64,000 nt of DNA from Arthrobacter glacialis (GTDB lineage Bacteria > Actinomycetota > Actinomycetes > Actinomycetales > Micrococcaceae). Below, one piece after another: positions 36,901 through 47,511 of this stretch. Each line of letters starts with the position of its first letter. The stretch's first letter is position 1. The notes beneath the pieces were generated by a model. That model was not told the DNA's origin, ran no database searches, and was given only the letters and a program-made list of their open reading frames with translations. The stretch lies in the NCBI RefSeq assembly GCF_002909445.1, contig NZ_PPXC01000002.1, positions 310,001-374,000 on the forward strand, written 5' to 3'. Made by a program: the position numbers and the translations under genes.

Positions 36901-38383
36901 CACCGATGAGCAGCTGCTCCTGGGCGTCATGGACGATCCCGAACACCAGGCCCAGCCCACGGTGTTCTTTGAACCCGACAAGGACGGCAACATGGCCATC
37001 CTCGGTGCCAGCGGTTCGGGCAAGTCCGCAGCACTGCGCACCCTGGCCGTTGCCGCCGCCATCACCCCGCGCGGCGGCCCCGTGCAGGTGTATGGGATTG
37101 ACGCCGCCTCCAACGGCCTGCAAATGTTGGAGGTGCTCCCGCATGTTGGCGGCATCATCAACGCCGAGGACAACGAACGGGTGGGGCGCCTGCTGCGCTA
37201 CGTCCGTGGCCTGATCGAGGAACGGGCGCAGAGTTTTGCGCAGGTCAAAGCTGGCAGCATTGCCGAGTACCGCCGCCTGGCCAACAAGCCCCACGAGCCG
37301 CGGATCATTGTCATGGTGGACGGCCTGGCCGCTTTCCGTGAACTGTATGAATTCCGTGCGGGCATGAACCAGTTTGAAACCCTGCAGCAAATTGCCACCG
37401 ACGGCCGTCCCATGGGTGTGCACCTTGTCATTGCCGGGGACAGCCCCAAGTCCCTGCCGGCGTCGTTGGCGTCCTCCGTGCAGCGCCTGCTGGTGCTCCG
37501 CCTGGCCACCTCCGACGACTACTCAAACCTTGGCCTGCCCCGCGACGTCCTGGGCGCTGCTTCGCCTCCCGGCCGTGGCATGATCGACGGCGGCGAAGTC
37601 CAGTTGGCCATTTTTGGCGGCACCTCCAACCTGGCCTTGCAGGCCCGGTCGGTCGCCAGCCTGGCCGAGACCATGCGCCGCCAGGGCGTGGCGCAGGCTC
37701 CGAGGGTGGAAGCCCTGCCGGAGATGCTGGACCTGAATGTGCTCCCGGCGGCAGCTCCGGGCCACGTGATCATTGGGGTGGACGACTACAACCTGGAAGC
37801 CGCGGGCCTGGAAGCCAGCGGCGCGCTCATGCTCACGGGACCGCCGTCGTCCGGGCGAACCACAGCTCTGGTCACCTTGGCCGAAGCCCTGAAACGTTCG
37901 ACGCCGGGCACCCGCCGCGTGTACTTCGGCTCGCGCCGCTCCGCCATCGCCAAGCTGCCGGTGTGGGATGAATCGATTGTCACCGCAGCGGCGCTGGAAC
38001 CGGAATTGCAACGCTTCATTGACCTGGTGGAAAGCGAAAGCCAGCCCGTGGCCTTCTTCATTGAGGGCGTCACGGAGTTCACCGATTCCGAGGCGGAAAT
38101 GGACCTTGCCACCTTGATCAAGGCAGCCATCAAGGCCAACGCCTTTGTGGTGGGCGAGTCTGAAACGTCCACGTGGTCCGGTGCCTGGAGTTTGGCCGGG
38201 CTGTTCAAGGCCGGCCGCCGCGGCCTGCTGATGAACCCCGGGGATGTGGAGGGCGACACCTTGATGAACACCTCCCTGGGCAGGATCTACCACAACAAGT
38301 TCATCCCGGGGCGTGGTTACGTGGTGGGCCGCGGCAAGGCCTTCAAGCTGCAGGTGGCCAGCACCATGGACCACGAGCGGTAG
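33947..38383 (+). CDS. FtsK/SpoIIIE-type ATPase, EssC/EccC-like, with ubiquitin-like and FHA domains
   Basis: 1478 residues. Order: an N-terminal segment reading like a YukD/ubiquitin-type fold (about 1-95), an intact FHA domain (about 105-200: YVGRDFDVDV, TSKRHARI, SANGLMMEG), two close membrane helices (about 242-280), then three FtsK-type ATPase modules. The first has a full Walker A GGTTGAGKSEFLQA (about 692-705) and Walker B LIIVVDEFAALA (about 797); the second has GASGSGKSAAL (about 1022) and IIVMVDGLAAF (about 1118); the third has a weakened P-loop GPPSSGRTTALV (about 1300). This is the layout of the type VII secretion motors EssC/EccC, which pull substrates through the membrane. No WXG100 protein or other ESX component is encoded nearby. 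A palindromic terminator follows. Confidence 0.88.
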   Translation: MRIRLTLRRDPQEAKNLAVTVDGLASVGDIATELYLSDPARKGAAAPPNLSLLVEESVVGGVRGRTLPPESNLQESGLRPGATVSLTQVSETFAVPQQDRGPAAATLRVTAGPDLGREFALPLGTSYVGRDFDVDVRLSDPMTSKRHARITIGETVEIADTGSANGLMMEGTQISRAVLGSSDEVTLGETTISVVGLGRRTQSGPTGPLVEFNRSPRVVPHFAIEEQILPSGPQRPRRERFPLVMLIAPVLMGGVMFGVTRSPFSLIFMAMMPLMMIGGYLDQKANAKRELKDSIEQFRGAIAEFRRQMTARQQVERAVRLAESPSTSETVDAIYKLGPLMWTHRPEHSAFLSLRLGVGRQPSRTPVKAPADSNTLPEYMAEIQDVKTEFSDIDAVPVVAAFRTSGAVGVAGPRGVVDDVARALVLQAVGLHSPAELAVAAMTSTESKQRWEWLQWLPHVGSVHSPLAGEHLASGTGASSVLLAALEDLLVNRGVNMAANGAAHRGSLDRAKVEIPAPVVPALLLIIEDDVKVDRARLNRLTEYGADVGVHILWVATSIEALPASCRDFVHVAETATTGQVRLGQLTYPVSCESVSDELAAQLARMLAPVVDSSKPVDDDSDLPRSVSYVALAGHDLVESTTGIADRWLENNSVASRAVKNRKHQGSLRALVGSKGVEPMYLDLKTEGPHALVGGTTGAGKSEFLQAWVLGMAAAYSPDRLSFLFVDYKGGAAFADCVQLPHTVGLVTDLSPHLVRRALTSLRAELHHREHLLNRKKAKDLLAMEREADPETPPSLIIVVDEFAALAKEVPEFVDGVVDIAARGRSLGLHLILATQRPSGVIKDSLRANTNMRIALRMADVDDSVDILGEPSAAYFSPSIPGRGAAKTGPGRIQGFQTGYAGGWTTRTPQRPRIDIVEMDFGAGNPWEQELASAPVAESGGPNDISRVVANISLAAVELGVKPPRKPWLSELSEVYDFSKLPTARTDEQLLLGVMDDPEHQAQPTVFFEPDKDGNMAILGASGSGKSAALRTLAVAAAITPRGGPVQVYGIDAASNGLQMLEVLPHVGGIINAEDNERVGRLLRYVRGLIEERAQSFAQVKAGSIAEYRRLANKPHEPRIIVMVDGLAAFRELYEFRAGMNQFETLQQIATDGRPMGVHLVIAGDSPKSLPASLASSVQRLLVLRLATSDDYSNLGLPRDVLGAASPPGRGMIDGGEVQLAIFGGTSNLALQARSVASLAETMRRQGVAQAPRVEALPEMLDLNVLPAAAPGHVIIGVDDYNLEAAGLEASGALMLTGPPSSGRTTALVTLAEALKRSTPGTRRVYFGSRRSAIAKLPVWDESIVTAAALEPELQRFIDLVESESQPVAFFIEGVTEFTDSEAEMDLATLIKAAIKANAFVVGESETSTWSGAWSLAGLFKAGRRGLLMNPGDVEGDTLMNTSLGRIYHNKFIPGRGYVVGRGKAFKLQVASTMDHER

Positions 38384-40813
<2,430 letters not shown>

Positions 40814-40815
40814 CC

Positions 40816-41652
40816 ATGCACCAGAATCGCATTGACGAACTTTTGGAAGTGGCCTTGCGCGCGGCCGCGGCGGGGGCGGCCGTGCTGGCCGTCCGGGATC
40901 CGGCAGGGTTCGGCGCCACGGAAAAGTCCTCCGATGCTGACTGGGTGACGGCCTTTGATGTTGCCGCCGAGAACGCTGTCCGCGCCGTAATTGCCGATGT
41001 GCGTCCGCATGACGTCATCACGGGCGAGGAGCTGGCGCCGGCACTGCCTGCTGAGCCGTCGGGCTACCGGTGGAGCATCGACCCGCTCGACGGGACCATG
41101 AACTTCATCCGCAACATTGCCTACTACGGCACCTCGGTGGCTGTTGCCGGGCCCGACGGCGAATGGCTGGCCGGCGTTGTCAACGCACCCGCCCTGCGCC
41201 GGATCTACTTCGCCTCCCGCGGCGGCGGTGCCTGGCTGGATGAAACCCGGGCCGACGGCGTGTCGGCCGTGCGTCAGCTGACGGGCCCCACCGATGCCAG
41301 GGGCGGGACCCTGCTGTCCACGGCGTTGACGTATGAGCCGGCCATCCGGCGTCGTCTGGTCTCCGAACTGGATGCGCGGATGGACCACTTTGGGGACATG
41401 CGCCGCCTGGGCTCGGCCTCTTTGGAACTGTGCGCCGTGGCCGAGGGCGGGGTGGACGCCTACCTGGAGTACGGCCTCTTTGAGCATGACTTTGCCGCCG
41501 GTGGCTTGATTGCCGAAGAGGCAGGCGCTTGGGTGAGTCGCCCGGTGCTGAGCCCGGCCGTCAACGGCCTGCCCACGCGCGAGGAAGTCCTCGGGGTGTG
41601 GACAGCCGCCTGCGTGCCCGGGCTGGAAGGCCACTTCGCCCCGGAGCAGTAG
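40816..41652 (+). CDS. inositol monophosphatase family protein
   Basis: 278 residues, full length. Mg-dependent phosphatase of the inositol monophosphatase/histidinol phosphatase superfamily: metal-binding segments GEELAP and WSIDPLDGTMNFIRN (the DPLDGT motif, about residues 90-104), and the C-terminal HDFAAGGLIAEEAGAWV. It begins two bases after ligA stops, with GGGGAG overlapping that stop, so it is cotranscribed with ligA. Substrate (myo-inositol 1-phosphate, histidinol phosphate or another sugar phosphate) cannot be fixed from sequence. Confidence 0.92.
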   Translation: MHQNRIDELLEVALRAAAAGAAVLAVRDPAGFGATEKSSDADWVTAFDVAAENAVRAVIADVRPHDVITGEELAPALPAEPSGYRWSIDPLDGTMNFIRNIAYYGTSVAVAGPDGEWLAGVVNAPALRRIYFASRGGGAWLDETRADGVSAVRQLTGPTDARGGTLLSTALTYEPAIRRRLVSELDARMDHFGDMRRLGSASLELCAVAEGGVDAYLEYGLFEHDFAAGGLIAEEAGAWVSRPVLSPAVNGLPTREEVLGVWTAACVPGLEGHFAPEQ

Positions 41653-41676
41653 GCCCGGCTTAGGTCACAGCGTTCC

Positions 41677-42447
41677 TTAGCGCAGGGTCAACGCCGCCCC
41701 CACAACGCCTGCCGTGTTGTGCAGGAGCGCCGGGCGCACAGGGGTGTCCAAACGCAGCTGCGGCAAAAATTCCTCATGCCGCACCGAGATGCCGCCGCCC
41801 AGAATGATCAGCTCGGGGGAGAAGAGGAACTCCACATGGGCCAGATAATCCTGCAGCCGCAGGGAGTATTCCTGCCAGCTCAGGCCGTCGCGTTCGCGGG
41901 CCACGGCTGAGGTCCTGGCTTCAGCTTTTTCCCCGCCGATCTCCAGATGGCCCAGCTCAAAATTGGGCACCAGGGCCCCGTCCACCACCAGGGCCGAACC
42001 AATCCCGGTGCCCAGCGTCAGGACCAGAACCGCCCCGTGCTGTCCCTTTCCTGCGCCCATGGCCGCCTCGGCCAAACCGGCGGCATCGGCGTCGTTGATG
42101 ACCAGGACGTCCCTGTTCAGGGCTGTGCCAAGCAAGTCGTTGACCTGCCGGCCTATCCATTCATCGCTGATGTTGGCCGCCGAGCAGGCTGTCCCGCGGC
42201 GGATGATGGCGGGGAAGGCAACACCCACGGCAGCGTCCGGCTCCGGCGACTGGTCCCAGCCTTGGACGTCCGCCACCACTGCTTGGAGGGCCCGTGCCAC
42301 GGCGTCGGGTGTGGCGGGGTTTGGTGTGGGCAGTTGGGCCATGGGGCTGGCCAGGTTTCCGGTGTCCGTGTTGACCACACCGTACTTGATGGCGGTGCCG
42401 CCAATGTCGATGCCCAGGCGCAGGGCTTCGCGGGTTGTTGATTCCAT
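41677..42447 (-). CDS. ppgK: polyphosphate glucokinase-type ROK kinase
   Basis: 256 residues from the ATG at 42447; a TTG five codons upstream is the alternative start. Phosphorylates glucose to glucose 6-phosphate with polyphosphate or ATP. Motifs: phosphate-1 loop LGIDIGGTAIKYGVV, LVINDADAAGLAEA, the sugar/phosphate-2 segment LTLGTGIGSALVVDGALVPNFELGHLEI, and LGGGISVRHEEFLP. 'LVPN.E.GH.EI.G..AE' is typical of actinobacterial PpgK rather than other ROK glucokinases. It lies downstream of the GH13 glucosidase on the same strand, separated by 170 bases with a palindrome, so it may be transcribed on its own. It would trap glucose released by the neighbouring glucosidase. Convergent with the inositol monophosphatase gene. 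Confidence 0.88.
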   Translation of the reverse strand: MESTTREALRLGIDIGGTAIKYGVVNTDTGNLASPMAQLPTPNPATPDAVARALQAVVADVQGWDQSPEPDAAVGVAFPAIIRRGTACSAANISDEWIGRQVNDLLGTALNRDVLVINDADAAGLAEAAMGAGKGQHGAVLVLTLGTGIGSALVVDGALVPNFELGHLEIGGEKAEARTSAVARERDGLSWQEYSLRLQDYLAHVEFLFSPELIILGGGISVRHEEFLPQLRLDTPVRPALLHNTAGVVGAALTLR

Positions 42448-42567
42448 GGAAAATCCGTTCAAGGGGCTAATGCGCGCTGCCGCTCACCCCGGATGCTGGG
42501 GTGGGCGGCAGGCTCGCGGGAGGAACGAGGTCCGGGAGGGCGTGGTTGGGCCCACGCCCGCGAGGGG

Positions 42568-42603
42568 CCCCTTTGATGGGTCGCTAGCGACCCATCAAAG
42601 GGG
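42568..42603. terminator. 36-bp perfect palindrome after the GH13 gene
   Basis: 18-base arms with no loop, centred on CGCTAGCG, lying 13 bases past the stop of the minus-strand glucosidase gene. There is no T-run, so termination is likely only by structure. The same loopless design appears at 38429-38486, with unrelated sequence. Confidence 0.65.
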
Positions 42604-42615
42604 AGCGGGTGGGGA

Positions 42616-44289
42616 CTAAACGAGCCAGGCCGTGGCGTTGGCGGGCAGCTTGCCGCCTGCCAAGGGAACGCTGCTCACGGCAACAGTTCCTTCGGGAAGC
42701 TCGACGGCGGTATCGCCAAAGTTGGTCACGACATTCCAGCCGTTGGGACGGGCAAAGTGCAGCACGTCCACGTTGGCGTTGGCAATCCAGTCCAGTTCCT
42801 CACCCGTCTGCAACTGGCGGCGCAGGGCCAGGGCGTCGCGGTAAAGGGTCAGGGTGGAGCCGTCCACGGAGTCCTGGGCGGATGCTGCGTGCTCAGCAAA
42901 CCAGGCCGGCTGTGGCAGGTGCGCGGCGGCCTCGCCAAAGCCAAAGGACGTGTCAGTGCTGGTCCAGGGCAGGGGCACACGGCAGCCGTCGCGGCCCACT
43001 TCGATGCCCGTGTTACGGAAGAACGCCGGGTCCTGGCGGTCGGCGTCGGCAATGTGGGCCACCTCGTGCAGGCCCAGTTCCTCACCCTGGTAGAGATACG
43101 CCGAGCCGGGCAGCCCCAGCATGAACAGCGTTGCGGCGCGGGCGCGGCGCAGCCCCAGCTCGCGGTCCAGCTCGGATTCCTCGCCGCCGTTCAGGAGCCA
43201 GTCCTTGCCGTCCTGGGTCTTTTCCGCATCGGCCAGCTTGGGCAGGCCGTAGCGGGTGGCGTGGCGGACCACGTCGTGGTTGGAGAACACCCAGGTGGAG
43301 GAGGCGCCGGTGGCGGCGGACTCGGCCAGATTCTTGGTCACGATCGAGACGAAGGATTCGGCCTCAAAGTCTGCCATGAGCAGGTCAAAGTTGAAGGCCT
43401 GGCCCAGGCTGGTGGGGGACGCATAGCGGGCGCGGCGGGACTGGTCCACCCAGGCCTCGGCAACGGCTGTGCGCGGCGGGTTGTACTCGTTGAACAGTGC
43501 ACGCCATTCGGCGTAGATTTCGTGGACCTGATCGCGGTCCCACAGCGGGTTGGAGCCGTTGTGCAGCTTCTCCAGCCTGCGCAGTTCGGCCTTGTTCGGC
43601 AGCGGCTCGGAGAGGTCCTTGGAGAGTGCATGGGCCACGTCGATGCGGAAACCGTCCACACCCCGGTCGGACCAGAAGCGCAGGGTCTTCAGGAAATCGT
43701 CACGGACTTCGCGGTTGTCCCAGTTGAAGTCGGGCTGCTCGGAGGCAAACAGGTGCAGGTACCACTGGCCGTCGGGCACCTGGGTCCAGGCCGGGCCGCC
43801 AAAGATGGAGCCCCAGTCCGACGGCGGCAGCTCGCCGTTGGTGCCCTGGCCGTCGCGGAAGATGTAGCGGGCCCGGGCCGCGGAACCCTTCTCGGCGGCG
43901 AGGGCCTCCTGGAACCAGGCGTGCTGGTCCGAGGAGTGGTTCGGGACAATGTCCACAATAATCTTCATGCCGGCGTCGTGGAGGGCTGCGGCCATCTCGT
44001 CAAAGTCGGCCAAGGTGCCCAGACGCGGGTCAACGTTGCGGTAGTCGGCAACGTCGTAGCCGCCGTCGGCCAGTTCGGAGGGGTAGAACGGGCTCAGCCA
44101 TACGGCGTCCAGGCCCAGTTCCTTCAAGTACGGCACCTTGGCGGTGATGCCCTTGATGTCCCCGAGGCCGTCGGCGTTGGCGTCGTGGAAGCTGCGCGGG
44201 TAGATCTGGTACACGGCTGCCTGGCGCCACCAATGGGGATCGGCGGCCAGAGTGTCGGCGTTCAGCACGGAGAGCGGGGAAACGGTCAT
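42616..44289 (-). CDS. GH13 alpha-glucosidase (oligo-1,6-/alpha-1,4-glucosidase type)
   Basis: 557 residues, full length for the family. Hydrolyses short alpha-glucosides such as maltose or isomaltose in the cytoplasm. GH13 conserved regions: DIVPNHSS (region I), GFRIDVAHAL with the nucleophile Asp (II), AVAEAWVD with the acid/base Glu (III), and VFSNHDVVRH (IV). The start QAAVYQIYPRSFHDANADGLGDIKGI is characteristic of oligo-1,6-glucosidase/alpha-glucosidase enzymes; no signal peptide. RBS GAAGGA lies before the ATG at 44289. It is the last gene of the binding-protein/permease operon, so its substrate is likely what that transporter imports. Linkage preference is not assigned. Confidence 0.93.
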   Translation of the reverse strand: MTVSPLSVLNADTLAADPHWWRQAAVYQIYPRSFHDANADGLGDIKGITAKVPYLKELGLDAVWLSPFYPSELADGGYDVADYRNVDPRLGTLADFDEMAAALHDAGMKIIVDIVPNHSSDQHAWFQEALAAEKGSAARARYIFRDGQGTNGELPPSDWGSIFGGPAWTQVPDGQWYLHLFASEQPDFNWDNREVRDDFLKTLRFWSDRGVDGFRIDVAHALSKDLSEPLPNKAELRRLEKLHNGSNPLWDRDQVHEIYAEWRALFNEYNPPRTAVAEAWVDQSRRARYASPTSLGQAFNFDLLMADFEAESFVSIVTKNLAESAATGASSTWVFSNHDVVRHATRYGLPKLADAEKTQDGKDWLLNGGEESELDRELGLRRARAATLFMLGLPGSAYLYQGEELGLHEVAHIADADRQDPAFFRNTGIEVGRDGCRVPLPWTSTDTSFGFGEAAAHLPQPAWFAEHAASAQDSVDGSTLTLYRDALALRRQLQTGEELDWIANANVDVLHFARPNGWNVVTNFGDTAVELPEGTVAVSSVPLAGGKLPANATAWLV

Positions 44290-44355
44290 GGTGTATTCCT
44301 TCGTGTGGGGTGGTTTGGGAAGCGTTGAAAAATGGGGGAGGGCTATTTCACTGCG

Positions 44356-45288
44356 CTATTTCACTGCGCCGCGCATCACGCCGGACATGATCCAGCGCTG
44401 GGCGAACAGATAAACCAACAGGGTCGGCGCCAGGGCCATCAGGTACGAGGCGAAGGCCAGGGAGTAGTTGGTGTTGAACTGGCCCTGGAACAATTGCTGG
44501 ACCACCGGCAGGGTTTGCAGTGCGGGGTCGGCTATCAGCATTTGGGGGAGCAGGAAGTCGTTCCAGGAACCCAGGAAGGCGAAGATGCCTACCGTGGCGC
44601 TCATCGGCGCAAGGAGGGGGAAGATGACCTTGCGGAACGTCTGCCAGGTGCTGGCGCCGTCGAGCCTTGCAGCCTCCTCCAGCTCCACCGGAATGGAACG
44701 CAGGAAGGCGATGAACAGCAGCGAGTTGAAGGAGATGCCACCCACAATGTGGATGAAGGCAACACCTAGCGGGTTGTCCAGGCCAAACATGGCCGTCTGC
44801 TTAATGAGCGGCAGGATGACCACCGGGAACGGCACAAACATGGCGGAGAGGAAGTAAATGTAGGAGAGCCGGAAGAACTTCTTGTCCCAGTTGCGCACAA
44901 TGGCGTAGGCCACCATGGAGCTCGCGGCCAGGGCACCCAGCACGGAGATGACTGTGATGAACGCCGTGGACATGAAGGCGGCAGGGTAGTTGGTCAGCTC
45001 AAACGCCTGGGCGAAGTTTTCCCAATGCGGGTCCGTGGGCCAGGCAAAGCCGGTGCCGGAGGCAGCTTGTTCGGGGGATTTCAGGGCCATGCTGATGGTG
45101 AAGTACAGCGGAACCAGGATGGTCAGTGATGCCACGAGCAACAGCGACGTCATCCACCAGTTGATCTTGTAGCCTTCGCGGTTGATGCGCCGGGTCCTGA
45201 CGGGGCGGGGAGCGTCCAGTTTCGCCGGACCGTGGAGTTCCGGGCGCAGAGCAGTCACTTTTGATGCGGTTGTCATTGTTGGTGTCAT
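44356..45288 (-). CDS. sugar ABC transporter permease (MalG type)
   Basis: 310 residues with six predicted membrane helices after a 40-residue cytoplasmic start. The EAA loop that contacts the ATPase reads EEAARLDGASTWQTFRKVIFPLLAP (in part), the hallmark of carbohydrate-uptake family 1 permeases. The ATG overlaps the TAA of the preceding permease (TAATG), so translation is coupled. No ATP-binding subunit is encoded here; a shared MsiK/MalK-type ATPase elsewhere is usual in actinobacteria. Confidence 0.93.
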   Translation of the reverse strand: MTPTMTTASKVTALRPELHGPAKLDAPRPVRTRRINREGYKINWWMTSLLLVASLTILVPLYFTISMALKSPEQAASGTGFAWPTDPHWENFAQAFELTNYPAAFMSTAFITVISVLGALAASSMVAYAIVRNWDKKFFRLSYIYFLSAMFVPFPVVILPLIKQTAMFGLDNPLGVAFIHIVGGISFNSLLFIAFLRSIPVELEEAARLDGASTWQTFRKVIFPLLAPMSATVGIFAFLGSWNDFLLPQMLIADPALQTLPVVQQLFQGQFNTNYSLAFASYLMALAPTLLVYLFAQRWIMSGVMRGAVK

Positions 45289-46220
45289 TAGAGTGAAACC
45301 TCCCGGCGGCGCAGGATTTGCAGCTGCAGCAGCGAAATGATGAGCGTGATGATGAAGAAGATGATCGCGTTGGCCATTTGGTACGAGTAGTCGCCGCCGG
45401 AAAAACCGGAGAAGATGCGCATGGCAACGGACTGGGTTGCCGTGCCGGGGCCGCCGCCGGTCAAGGCGACAATGACTTCATAGGTGCCCAGGTAGCCCTT
45501 GAAGCCCAGGATGGTGTTGATGACAACGTAGCCTGCGATCAGTGGCAAGGAGATGCTGCGCAGCTGGCGCCAGGGCCCGGCCCCGTCAAGGGAAGCAGCC
45601 TCATAAACGTCCTCGGAAATGCTCTGCAGGCCGGCCAGATAGATGATGGTGGCACCCGGAGCTGCCTGCCAGACGGTGACAAACACGATGGCTGCCCACG
45701 CCCACTGCTCGTTGGCCAGGATGCTGGTGGCCAGGGGCGCAATGCCCAGGGCTTCGGCAATGCCGGGGAGTGTGTTGGAGAACAGGTAGTTGAACACGTA
45801 GGCGATGATGAGCCCGGAGAGCACCATGGGGATGAAGTAAATACCGCGGATGCCAGTCTTGAACTTGATTTTCGAGTTCAAGCCCAAAGCCAGCAGCAGG
45901 GCCACCACATTCACCACAACGGTTGCCACAATGGCGAAGAAGAAAGTGAACGCGTAGGACGCCAGGATTTCGGGGTCTGAAAAAATGTTTTGGAAGTTCC
46001 GCAGGCCCACCATTTTCCAGTCGCCGTAGCCGGCGTAATTGGTGAAGCTGAAGAATCCACCAATCAAGGCCGGAATGGTGCTGAAGATGGCGAAAAGGAC
46101 CAGAACCGGAACGATCATCCAGTAGTAGGTGGGGTCAACCTTGCGTTTCTTGTGGTTGATCTTGAGTGCTGTGTCGCTGGCAGCTGGGGCAACTGTGCGG
46201 ACGCTGGCTGGGGCAGTCAT
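45288..46220 (-). CDS. sugar ABC transporter permease (MalF type)
   Basis: 310 residues from the ATG at 46220, which has AAAGGAG eight bases upstream; the ORF extends to 46262 but without a ribosome site. A basic cytoplasmic N-terminus (NHKKRKVDPTYYWM) precedes the first of six predicted helices. The EAA loop reads EDVYEAASLDGAGPWRQLRSI. Pairs with the MalG-type permease downstream to form the membrane channel for the sugar delivered by the binding protein encoded 20 bases upstream. Confidence 0.93.
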   Translation of the reverse strand: MTAPASVRTVAPAASDTALKINHKKRKVDPTYYWMIVPVLVLFAIFSTIPALIGGFFSFTNYAGYGDWKMVGLRNFQNIFSDPEILASYAFTFFFAIVATVVVNVVALLLALGLNSKIKFKTGIRGIYFIPMVLSGLIIAYVFNYLFSNTLPGIAEALGIAPLATSILANEQWAWAAIVFVTVWQAAPGATIIYLAGLQSISEDVYEAASLDGAGPWRQLRSISLPLIAGYVVINTILGFKGYLGTYEVIVALTGGGPGTATQSVAMRIFSGFSGGDYSYQMANAIIFFIITLIISLLQLQILRRREVSL

Positions 46221-46239
46221 GATTTTCTCCTTTGAAGAT

Positions 46240-47511
46240 CTAGGCGTTGCGGGCGGCAACACGGTGCCAAGAGTCGTCGAGGGTGGTCAGGAATGCGTCA
46301 GTGTTTTTGTTCAGCGCCAGCGTTTGGAAATAGTTGTTCAGGGTGATGGCCGGCGGGAAGTAGTTGGTCACGTTGAGGTAGTACTTGCCGTCCGTGATGA
46401 ACGGTTGCAGCCCCGCGACTTGTTCATTGGTGGTCTTCTCCGCGTTCTTGAGCGGGGAGAAAGCAGAGAACTTGTTGTTGTACGCGTTGACCACGGCCGG
46501 CTCCATGAGGTAGCTGACAAAGCGTTTTGCCGCGTCCATCCGCGGTGTTGAGCGGGCTATGGAGAACGTCATGTCCAGGGTGACCTGGGCCTGGGTAACG
46601 CTTGGGTCCTCGCTCATGGGCAAGGGAAAGGTGCCGAGCTGGATGGCGGGGTTGATGGTGGTCAGCTCCGAGAGCGCCCAGGGGCCCTGCATGTACATCG
46701 CCGAACCGCCCTTGGCGAAGGCCGCGTTCCCGTCCGTGTAGGCACGGCTGCCGGCGTCCTTTTGCATAAACCCGAGCACCTGCAGGAACTTCTCGGTGGC
46801 AACTTTGAAGTCTTTGGTGAAGGAAACGTCCGGGTTGTTCTTCAAATCCGCAGCTGTCGTGGGCATGCGGGAGAAGAAGTCAGCCAAATCCACTGTGCCG
46901 CCCGAGACGTAGCCATAGGGTTGGCCCAGGGTCCAGGAGTCCTTGAAGGTTCCATAAATCGGGGTGATTCCGGCCGCCGTGAACGTCTGGCAGGCGGCCA
47001 GGAATTCACTCCACGTGGTGGGCACCTTCACGTTGTGCTGGGCAAACAAGTCAACGTTGTAGATGACACCGGCCGCGGCCAGGGAGAACGGCAGGGCGCT
47101 GAGTTCGCTGCCGTTGTACTGGCCAAAGGAGTTGATCAATTCCAACGCCTTGGGATCAGCCATGGACGCTGCGGGAAGATCGGCGAGGTTGGCGAAGATG
47201 CCCTTTTTGGCGAAGTCGGCTGTGGTGACCGAGTAGGCGTTGGTCACCACATCGGCGGGGTTGTCGCGAATCAGGCCGGGAACCCAGTTGCCGCCGTTGA
47301 AGTCCTGGACCACACGGATGTCGGGGTTTTTGGCTTCGAAGTCCTTGATGAGGCCGTTGAAGTAATCCACCACCTCGGGCTTGCCCTGCTGCAGGCGGAT
47401 GGTGGTGACGGCGCCTGCCTTGGCATTGCTGCAGGCAGGCAGCGCCAGGGCTGCGGCGGCGATGCCTGCCGCCGCCAGTATGCTGCGACGGCTGATGGCG
47501 GAGGCGCTCAC
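46240..47511 (-). CDS. sugar ABC transporter substrate-binding lipoprotein
   Basis: 423 residues from the GTG at 47511. The N-terminus VSASAISRRSILAAAGIAAA is followed by LALPAC, a lipobox, with a twin-Arg-like SRRS at the start, so a lipid-anchored extracellular protein is expected. The body is a family-1 solute-binding fold (LNVTNYFPPAITLNN near the end; EVVDYFNGLIKDFEAKNPDIRVV near the start). The in-frame TTG at 47613 would add 34 atypical residues before the signal. The GTG overlaps the stop of a 13-codon ORF that owns the good ribosome site, suggesting coupled translation. It is the first gene of the operon with the two permeases and GH13, and divergent from the ROK regulator. Confidence 0.88.
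   Translation of the reverse strand: MSASAISRRSILAAAGIAAAALALPACSNAKAGAVTTIRLQQGKPEVVDYFNGLIKDFEAKNPDIRVVQDFNGGNWVPGLIRDNPADVVTNAYSVTTADFAKKGIFANLADLPAASMADPKALELINSFGQYNGSELSALPFSLAAAGVIYNVDLFAQHNVKVPTTWSEFLAACQTFTAAGITPIYGTFKDSWTLGQPYGYVSGGTVDLADFFSRMPTTAADLKNNPDVSFTKDFKVATEKFLQVLGFMQKDAGSRAYTDGNAAFAKGGSAMYMQGPWALSELTTINPAIQLGTFPLPMSEDPSVTQAQVTLDMTFSIARSTPRMDAAKRFVSYLMEPAVVNAYNNKFSAFSPLKNAEKTTNEQVAGLQPFITDGKYYLNVTNYFPPAITLNNYFQTLALNKNTDAFLTTLDDSWHRVAARNA

Noticed and set aside
35033-37423. 796-codon antisense ORF
   Set aside because: Lies wholly inside the FtsK/EssC-like gene, with His/Gly/Gln-rich composition typical of the antisense frame of high-GC coding DNA.
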